From NCBI GenBank assembly GCA_902799855.1, contig CADCCA010000033.1, forward strand, positions 1-19,907: 19,907 nt of DNA. The letters run 5' to 3'. Position 1 is the stretch's first letter. Each line of letters opens with the position of its first letter. The position numbers and the translations under genes were made by a program. The notes under the pieces are model-generated. The model was not told the DNA's origin, did not search any database, and saw only the letters and a list, made by a program, of their open reading frames with translations. The stretch comes from an uncultured Erysipelotrichaceae bacterium. GTDB lineage: Bacteria; Bacillota_I; Bacilli_A; RFN20; CAG-826. Below are positions 14,855 through 19,907 of this stretch, in pieces.

Positions 14855-14883
14855 TTGCATGCACTTACGTGCTTTGTTAATAT
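14855..14883 (+). promoter_or_regulatory. Sigma-A promoter of rpsB-tsf
   Basis: TTGCAT (14855-14860), 17-bp spacer, TAATAT (14878-14883). Predicted start is near 14890, giving a leader of about 115 nt before rpsB. Confidence 0.8.
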
Positions 14884-14891
14884 ATTAAACG

Positions 14892-14998
14892 CTGTGGGCA
14901 CACAGAAATACACACACTGTGGATTGAACTGCCGTTGTGCTTGGCAATAGCCAAGTGGTAGAGTTCTTCGAAACAGTGGAGGTACAAACAAAAGGAGG
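14892..14998 (+). promoter_or_regulatory. Structured rpsB leader, candidate S2 autoregulatory element
   Basis: A small hairpin CTGTG (14892-14896) with CACAG (14901-14905) comes first. A nested stem follows: CACTGT (14915-14920) with ACAGTG (14973-14978), GAACT (14926-14930) with AGTTC (14962-14966), and a perfect CTTGGC (14940-14945) with GCCAAG (14950-14955) around AATA. The Shine-Dalgarno AAAGGAGG (14991-14998) lies 13 nt beyond. S2 is known to autoregulate rpsB in other bacteria; that role here is inferred from position and structure. Confidence 0.5.
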
Positions 14999-15005
14999 CC
15001 TAATA

Positions 15006-16029
15006 ATGGCAGAAGAAAAGAAAGAAGTCTTAGAAGAAGTCGCTGAACAAGCTGCTCCTGAGACAGCTGCTAATCCAACAATGGAAGCAGTTATGCATGA
15101 TCCTGATGCACCAGTTATCACCATGAGAAAGCTCTTAGAAGCCGGTGCACACTTTGGTCATCAAACCCGTAGATGGAACCCAAAGATGAAAAAGTACATC
15201 TATGGTGCAAGAAATGGTGTTTACATCATTGACTTACAAAAAACAGTCTGGTGGTAAAGTCTTATTCGTCGGCACCAAGAAACAATGCCAAGAAGCTACT
15301 CAACAAGAAGCTTTACGTTCTGGCAGTTTCTACATCACCAACCGTTGGTTAGGTGGTACATTAACAAACTTCAAGACCATCCAATCCAGAATTAGATACT
15401 TGAAAGAACTCGAAAGAAGAGAAGAAGAAGGCGAATTAGACCTCTTAAGCAAGGTTGAAGCCGCTCAACTCCGTAGAGAAAAAGACAAATTAAGCAAGAA
15501 CTTAGAAGGTATCAAGGAAATGAGAAAAGTTCCAAATGCCCTCTTCGTGATTGACCCACGCATTGAACACAATGCTGTTGCAGAAGCCAGAAAACTCAAC
15601 ATCCCAGTCTTTGCTATCGTTGATACAAACTCTGATCCAGATGTCGTTGACTATGTCATTCCTGCAAACGACGATGCAGTTCGTTCCTTCAGCTTAATCT
15701 TAGCCGTCATCGCTGACGCTATCGTTGAAAGTAAGAACGGTGTCCCAGTCGTGGCCTATACAAAAGACGAAGGCGAAGCCGTCACCATGAAAGAAGTTAT
15801 TCGCCAAACAGAAAAAGAAAACGCTGAGAAATTAGCGAGAATCAGAGCTGAAAGACAAGCCCGTCAAGAAGCTTTTGAAAAAGAACAAGCTGAAAGAGAA
15901 GCTCGCAGAAACGCTGAAAAGCAACAACGTAAAGCTAGAGCCCCAAAAGCCCCAAAAGCTGAAGGTGAAGAAGCCCCAGTTGAAGCTAAAGCCGAAGAAG
16001 CTGCTCCAGCTGAAGGAGAAAACAAATAA
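15006..16029 (+). pseudogene. rpsB: 30S ribosomal protein S2, disrupted by internal deletion/frameshift
   Basis: S2 binds the 30S late and is needed for S1 association. The gene starts at 15006, 7 bases after AAAGGAGG, and reads normally through [20 protein letters not shown] and YIIDLQKTV, then hits TAA at 15255-15257. The rest of S2 continues in the +1 frame from about 15244 ([47 protein letters not shown]) to 16029. Comparison with Bacillus S2 shows about 16 residues missing between KTV and GGK, so a loss of 3n+2 bases (around 47) explains both gap and frame change. Since S2 is essential, an assembly error or mixed population is more likely than true loss. Beyond the core, there is a ~35-residue acidic N-terminal extension and a ~85-residue C-terminal extension, first charged and helical, then Ala/Pro/Glu-rich. 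The stop shares one base with the tsf start. Confidence 0.93.
15231..15261 (+). other. Deletion junction in rpsB
   Basis: At 15237-15249, C A6 CAGTCT is the junction. Read in the upstream frame it gives QKTV; read one base later it gives KKQSGG. Both sides can use the same AAACAGTC string, so a recombination or assembly collapse between two short direct copies, about 47 bases apart and out of phase, would leave exactly this sequence. The lost copy cannot be seen, so this mechanism is inference. Confidence 0.6.
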
Positions 16030-16901
16030 TGGCCTTAATTGATTTAATTAAACAATTACGTGATAGAACCGGTGCTGGTCTTATGGACTGCAAAGCCGCT
16101 TTATTAAATAACGACGAAGATTTAGATAAAGCTACTGACTGGTTAAGAGAAAAAGGCTTAGCCAAAGCCGCTAAAAAAGCTGACCGTATCGCTGCTGAAG
16201 GTTTAGCCCTCACAAAGACATGCGAAAAATGCGGTAAGACAGTCATCCTAGAAGTCAACTGTGAAACAGACTTCGTTGCTAAAGGCGATGCTTTCAAAGC
16301 TTTAGTGGAAGATGTTGCTGGTCAAATCTTAGAAAACGAACCAAAAGATGTCGAAGCTGCTAAAGAATTAACAACCGGCTTATTCACCGATGCCACAGTT
16401 AAAATGGGTGAAAAATTCGATCTTCGCAGATTCGAAGTTATCGAAAAAGGTAATAACTTTGTTTATTCCTACATCCATATGGGTGGTAAAATCGCTGTTG
16501 TCGTTGTCTTAGACAAAGAAGATGCTGAATTAGGTAAAGGCTTAGCCATGCACATCGCGGCTAATAACCCATCCTATTTAAATACTGACGCTATTGGTAG
16601 TGATGCCATTGAACACGAAACCAAGATTCAACTTGAAGCTGCTAAACAAGATCCAAAACTTGCTGGCAAACCAGAAGAAATGCTCAAGAAGATCATTGGT
16701 GGTAAAGTTAACAAATACTTCGCCGAAATGGTTCTCGTTGAACAACCATACTTATTAGACACAGAGTCTGGTAAGAAAGTTGGCCAAGTCCTTCAAGAAA
16801 AGAAAGCCAACGTTCTTAAATATGTCCGTTACCAAGTTGGTGAAGGCATTGAAAAGCGCAAAGATGATTTCGCTAGCGAAGTCATGAGCCAAATGAAATA
16901 A
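16029..16901 (+). CDS. tsf: Elongation factor Ts
   Basis: EF-Ts is the nucleotide exchange factor for EF-Tu. The 290-aa product shows the N-terminal UBA-like domain (LIKQLRDRTGAGLMDCKAAL, then KATDWLREKGLAKAAKKADR), the TDFV motif (80-83) in NCETDFVAKGDAFK, and the dimerization core with HIAANNPSYL and a C-terminal QVGEGIEKRKDDF. A CxxC pair at C65/C68 (TCEKCGKT), with C78 close by, sits just before the TDFV strand, where many homologs have no Cys pair. AAGGAG lies 10 bases before the ATG, which shares one base with the rpsB stop. A strong hairpin terminator follows. Confidence 0.97.
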   Translation: MALIDLIKQLRDRTGAGLMDCKAALLNNDEDLDKATDWLREKGLAKAAKKADRIAAEGLALTKTCEKCGKTVILEVNCETDFVAKGDAFKALVEDVAGQILENEPKDVEAAKELTTGLFTDATVKMGEKFDLRRFEVIEKGNNFVYSYIHMGGKIAVVVVLDKEDAELGKGLAMHIAANNPSYLNTDAIGSDAIEHETKIQLEAAKQDPKLAGKPEEMLKKIIGGKVNKYFAEMVLVEQPYLLDTESGKKVGQVLQEKKANVLKYVRYQVGEGIEKRKDDFASEVMSQMK

Positions 16902-16913
16902 TTTAAAAAACAA

Positions 16914-16942
16914 AAAGAGACACCTTTGGTGTTTCTTTTTTT
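16914..16942 (+). terminator. Intrinsic terminator between tsf and pyrH
   Basis: An 11-bp stem, AAAGAGACACC (16914-16924) with GGTGTTTCTTT (16928-16938), one G·U, 3-base loop, then T to 16942. The pyrH Shine-Dalgarno AGGAG begins at the next base. No promoter is visible between it and pyrH, so it probably lowers, rather than abolishes, readthrough. Confidence 0.85.
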
Positions 16943-16953
16943 AGGAGACTTTT

Positions 16954-17670
16954 ATGGGATATAAAAGAGTTTTGTTAAAGCTATCAGGCGAAGCCCTCAA
17001 AGAAAATAGTGACGCTATTTTATCCGCGGAAGCCTTAGACAATATGGCCAAAATGGTCAAAAGTATTTATGAAGCTGGTGTGCAAGTTTGCATCGTTATC
17101 GGTGCCGGCAATATTTGGCGTGGTAAGATTGCTAAAGATGCTGGCATGGAACAATTTGAAGCTGACTACATGGGCATGATGGGTACAGTCATTAACGCTG
17201 TTGCTTTATCTAGTAAATTAAAACTATTAGGTGTACCAAGCCTTGTCACCAGTGCCATTGGTCCAGTTCCTGAAGTAAACGTTCCTTATTCTCCAGAAGT
17301 CGCTGATAAAGCGATGAATGAAGGCAAAGTCGTTTTCCTTAGTGGTGGAACTGGTAAACCATATTGCACAACAGATACCGCTGCTGCAAGAAGAGCGGTG
17401 GAACTCAATGTCGATGCCATCTTAATGGGCAAAAACGGCGTTGAAGGTGTTTACGATAAAGATCCAAGAGTGAATAACGACGCAAAATTCTATCCAGTCA
17501 TTACTTACGAAGAAATGTTAAAACAAAATCTTCAAATCATGGATATATCTGCGATACAATTAATAAAGGACAAAGACATACAGGTCAGAGTATTCAGAAT
17601 GGACGCTAATAACTTTATTCGTGCGGCCAAAGGTGAAAACATCGGTACTATTTGTCGTAAAGGAGAATAA
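16954..17670 (+). CDS. pyrH: UMP kinase
   Basis: Bacterial UMP kinase phosphorylates UMP to UDP, an early committed step of pyrimidine nucleotide supply, and belongs to the amino acid kinase family. The 238-aa product has RVLLKLSGEAL (5-15), VIGAGNIWRG (48-57), DYMGMMGTVINAVAL (71-85), SGGTGKPYCTTDTAAARRA (130-148) and MGKNGVEGVYDKDPR (158-172). AGGAG (16943-16947) is 6 bases before the ATG. Four bases separate its stop from the frr ATG, and the frr Shine-Dalgarno is inside the pyrH 3' end. The order tsf-pyrH-frr is conserved across bacteria. Confidence 0.97.
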   Translation: MGYKRVLLKLSGEALKENSDAILSAEALDNMAKMVKSIYEAGVQVCIVIGAGNIWRGKIAKDAGMEQFEADYMGMMGTVINAVALSSKLKLLGVPSLVTSAIGPVPEVNVPYSPEVADKAMNEGKVVFLSGGTGKPYCTTDTAAARRAVELNVDAILMGKNGVEGVYDKDPRVNNDAKFYPVITYEEMLKQNLQIMDISAIQLIKDKDIQVRVFRMDANNFIRAAKGENIGTICRKGE

Positions 17671-17674
17671 TCAC

Positions 17675-18220
17675 ATGGATGAACTCGTATTAGATATGCA
17701 AGATAAGATGAACAAATCCATCGAATCTTTAAAGCAACAATTAACCTCTTTAAGAACAGGCAAAGCTACTCCAAGTATGCTTAACGGTATTGAAGTCGAT
17801 TATTATGGTAGCATGACTCCAATCAACCAAATGAGCTCTGTTTCTGTTCCAGAACCACGCCAATTAATCATTAAGCCATACGATAAGAACGACATTAAAA
17901 GCGTTCTCGCCGCGATTAATAAGAGCGATTTAGGAATTAACCCAATTAACGAAGGTACTCAAATTAGACTTCTCATTCCTGCTTTAACTGAAGATAGAAG
18001 AAGAGAAGTTGTTAAACAAGCCAAGAAATATGGTGAAGACATCAAAGTCGCTATTCGCAATGTCCGTCGTGATTATGTCGAACTTGCGAAAGACGATGAT
18101 GCTTATACAGAGGATTACCAAAAGAAGATGTTAGAAGATCTTGAAAAAGTGGCAAGTGATTCCATTAAAATGGTTGACCAAGTTGTTGCTGAAAAAGAAA
18201 AAGAATTAATGTCTCTCTAA
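17675..18220 (+). CDS. frr: Ribosome recycling factor
   Basis: RRF, with EF-G, splits post-termination ribosomes. The 181-aa product (family about 185) shows SLRTGKATPSMLNGIEVDYY (25-44), PINQMSSVSVPEPRQLIIKP and the C-terminal helix with RREVVKQAKKYGEDIKVAIR and NVRRDYVELAKDDD. The start at 17675 has AAGGAG (17660-17665) 9 bases upstream and gives the normal N-terminus; an earlier in-frame start at 17621 inside pyrH is rejected. uppS, which usually follows frr in Firmicutes, is absent; a terminator and cdsA follow instead. Confidence 0.97.
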   Translation: MDELVLDMQDKMNKSIESLKQQLTSLRTGKATPSMLNGIEVDYYGSMTPINQMSSVSVPEPRQLIIKPYDKNDIKSVLAAINKSDLGINPINEGTQIRLLIPALTEDRRREVVKQAKKYGEDIKVAIRNVRRDYVELAKDDDAYTEDYQKKMLEDLEKVASDSIKMVDQVVAEKEKELMSL

Positions 18221-18244
18221 TCTAAAAAATAATTTTATAAAAAT

Positions 18245-18275
18245 AGCGGTAATTATTTTTAATACCGCTTTTTTT
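18245..18275 (+). terminator. Intrinsic terminator after frr
   Basis: A 7-bp stem, AGCGGTA (18245-18251) with TACCGCT (18263-18269), 11-base AT-rich loop, then a T-run to 18275. Confidence 0.85.
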
Positions 18276-18278
18276 GTG

Positions 18279-18284
18279 TATACT
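18279..18284 (+). promoter_or_regulatory. Possible -10 of cdsA promoter
   Basis: TATACT lies four bases after the frr terminator T-run. Its -35 position falls in the terminator loop and is only T-rich. Predicted +1 is near 18291, giving a leader of about 10 nt without a Shine-Dalgarno before the ATG at 18301. Confidence 0.4.
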
Positions 18285-18300
18285 ATTTATGGCTTAATTT

Positions 18301-19311
18301 ATGAATAAAGAAAGACGACCAATATTTCAACCAAATGAACTAAGTAACGCGACTGTTGTTTCAATGCGTACTAGAATCATTACCGCTCTTGTCGCTATCG
18401 CTGTTGTTTTACCATGTGTCATTGTTGGTGACTGGTCGATTTTCGCTATTATCAGTATCGCAACAGGCTTAGGCGTAGTGGAAATCATTAGATGTGCTAA
18501 AACTAAATATTCCAAAGCTTTATACATCATCGGCTTTATCCTAGCCTTATTAATTTTATATTGGCCTTTCTTTAGAAGCATTCCTCTTCCAGATGGATGG
18601 CGAATCTTTGATTCTTATGATCATTTATATGTTAGTGCGACCATCTTATTTGCTGGTATTGGCTTAAGTGCGATTACCGTGATTGTTGATAAAAACTTCA
18701 CAATCATCGATGCTTGCTTTATTTTCACAACCGTCTTCTTAATTGCCTTTGGTTTCCAATGCGCATTATTTTTAAGATATTATCCAATGCACGCCTCTCC
18801 TGATAGATGGATTGGCGAGCCATATTTCAATGGCTTTGTGAATGCGGAATCTTGCTTACTATTATTATTTGTCGCCGTTGGCGCTTGCCTTAATGATGCT
18901 TTCGCTTATTTCGTTGGTGTCTTCTTTGGTAGAAACAAAATGAATGAGAGACTATCTCCTAAGAAAACTTGGGAAGGTTTCTTTGGTGGTGTTATTCTTA
19001 CCGCCATCTTCTTAACTGGTATGGCCTTAATCTTATCATTCTGCAAGCACCCAATCTTGGCTGGTGTCATCGATCACGAACGTTGGTACCATATTGTGGC
19101 GCTAGCATTTATCATCCCATTAGTGTCTACCGGTGGTGACTTATTCTTTTCTGCGATTAAACGCCATTACGAGATTAAAGATTTCAGTAACCTTTTACCA
19201 GGTCATGGTGGTATTTTAGACCGCTGCGACTCCATTTTATTCGCTGTTGTTACTGTCGCAGTTTACGTCAGTATCTTTGCTAACGAAGGCGGAGGCATCC
19301 ACTTACCATGA
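18301..19311 (+). CDS. cdsA: Phosphatidate cytidylyltransferase CdsA
   Basis: CdsA makes CDP-diacylglycerol from CTP and phosphatidic acid, the branch point for bacterial phospholipids. The 336-aa product has about eight membrane segments (starting with ITALVAIAVVLPCVIV). It carries the conserved CLNDAFAYFVGVFFGRNK, LSPKKTWEGFFGG and the family signature SAIKRHYEIKDFSNLLPGHG followed by GILDR. It is somewhat longer than the usual 260-300 aa; a 21-residue polar N-terminus precedes a second Met (18364) that could be the true start. Neither Met has a good Shine-Dalgarno. The TGA stop overlaps the dxr start (ATGA). Together with plsX it gives this window two steps of phospholipid synthesis. Confidence 0.94.
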   Translation: MNKERRPIFQPNELSNATVVSMRTRIITALVAIAVVLPCVIVGDWSIFAIISIATGLGVVEIIRCAKTKYSKALYIIGFILALLILYWPFFRSIPLPDGWRIFDSYDHLYVSATILFAGIGLSAITVIVDKNFTIIDACFIFTTVFLIAFGFQCALFLRYYPMHASPDRWIGEPYFNGFVNAESCLLLLFVAVGACLNDAFAYFVGVFFGRNKMNERLSPKKTWEGFFGGVILTAIFLTGMALILSFCKHPILAGVIDHERWYHIVALAFIIPLVSTGGDLFFSAIKRHYEIKDFSNLLPGHGGILDRCDSILFAVVTVAVYVSIFANEGGGIHLP

Positions 19312-19907
19312 TGACCGTGTGCCTTTTAGGGGCATCCGGTTCAATTGGCCAACAAACTATTGATGTGATGCTCAAGAATCCTAATGATTTTGATCTATTC
19401 GCTTTTTCTGTTGGTAAAAGAACGAGATATATCAAAGGTATTTTGAGACGTTTTCCTCATGTTAAAGCCGTCTGCGTGCAAGATAAAAAGAGTTATAACT
19501 ATTACCAAAAACAATACACGGGTGTCACCTTTTATTATGGAGACGAAGGATTGAATCAACTCATTGAGACAAGTAACGCTCAAATGGTTGTTAATGCCTT
19601 AGTGGGTTTTGTTGGTTTAAAACCATCAATTACTGCTTTAGAGAATAATAAGTTTTTATGCCTCGCTAATAAGGAATCTTTAGTGGTGGGTGGTGAAATC
19701 ATTAATAACTTATTAAAACAAGGTAAAGGCAAACTTTATCCAATTGATAGCGAACACGTGGCTATCGCTAAATGTCTAGCGGTCGATAACACTAATGTTG
19801 ATAAAATCATCATTACCGCAAGTGGTGGTCCTTTTAGAAACTTAAGAAGAGACCAATTAGAAAACATTACTCCAGAACAAGCTTTAGCCCATCCAAACTG
19901 GAAAATG
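19308..19907 (+). CDS. dxr: 1-deoxy-D-xylulose 5-phosphate reductoisomerase, 3'-truncated by window edge
   Basis: DXR converts DXP to MEP with NADPH, the committed step of the MEP isoprenoid pathway. The first 200 codons are present (family about 380-400) and run off the window in frame. Motifs are the NADPH loop LLGASGSIGQQT near the start, NALVGFVGLKPS, CLANKESLVVGG, the metal-binding PIDSEHVAI (D and E of DSEH), ITASGGPFRNL and LAHPNWKM. Start is ATG 19308, overlapping the cdsA TGA by 4 nt; an adjacent ATG at 19311 is also possible. GGAGG lies 12 bases upstream of the first. The cdsA-dxr order is standard in Firmicutes, and its presence implies isoprenoid synthesis by MEP rather than mevalonate. 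Confidence 0.95.
   Translation, partial: MMTVCLLGASGSIGQQTIDVMLKNPNDFDLFAFSVGKRTRYIKGILRRFPHVKAVCVQDKKSYNYYQKQYTGVTFYYGDEGLNQLIETSNAQMVVNALVGFVGLKPSITALENNKFLCLANKESLVVGGEIINNLLKQGKGKLYPIDSEHVAIAKCLAVDNTNVDKIIITASGGPFRNLRRDQLENITPEQALAHPNWKM

Noticed and set aside
15237..15260. Programmed frameshift in rpsB at the A6 run
   Set aside because: A +1 shift would rejoin the frames but still leave about 16 conserved residues missing, and no stimulatory element or family precedent for S2 is known to me.

Overview
The window is a densely packed, low-GC chromosomal segment carrying core housekeeping genes in an order close to the Bacillus-type block ffh–rpsP–rplS–ylqF–rnhB–dprA–topA–xerC–rpsB–tsf–pyrH–frr–cdsA–dxr, preceded by recG–plsX–rnc–ftsY–ylxM. 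This points to a member of the Bacilli or a Mollicutes-like relative (uncultured RF39-, Acholeplasma- or Erysipelotrichales-like lineages would fit; this is inference). TGA is a true stop here: ylxM, trmD, rimM, ylqF, dprA and cdsA all end on TGA and Trp is written TGG, so this is not a code-4 Mycoplasma. No phage, insertion sequence, CRISPR, tRNA or rRNA was seen.

Layout. Positions 1-1785 hold the 3' part of recG, closed by a terminator. Positions 1892-6097 are one tight plus-strand operon: plsX, rnc, ftsY, a shortened ylxM and ffh, joined by stop/start overlaps. It links phospholipid acyl transfer, dsRNA processing and the SRP pathway. Positions 6120-7976 carry rpsP–khpA–rimM–trmD on the minus strand. 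This four-gene block is normally co-directional with ffh and rplS, so it looks locally inverted; a bidirectional terminator bounds it on one side and a divergent promoter region on the other. Positions 8204-10838 hold rplS (with a structured leader), then lepB–ylqF–rnhB. Positions 10900-14849 hold dprA, topA and xerC. Positions 15006-18220 hold rpsB (frameshifted in this sequence), tsf, pyrH and frr. Positions 18301-19907 hold cdsA and the 5' part of dxr.

Regulatory architecture is legible: eight terminator-like hairpins and seven good plus one weak promoter, many abutting each other. lepB and xerC have strong -10 boxes so close to their ATGs that leaderless mRNAs are predicted. Two ribosomal protein genes, rplS and rpsB, have nested-helix leaders ending just upstream of their ribosome binding sites.

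The content is mostly ordinary, and I do not see a wholly new system. The points that merit attention are the rpsB deletion/frameshift, the inverted rpsP–trmD block, a signal peptidase with a C-terminal zinc-ribbon-like tail, a YlxM lacking its helix-turn-helix, an RNase III with Asn at a normally Asp metal-ligand position, predicted leaderless genes, and a terminator-like hairpin between khpA and rimM. No gene-free stretch exceeds 300 bases; the longest are 7977-8203 (227 nt) and 14850-15005 (156 nt), both filled with promoters and leaders.
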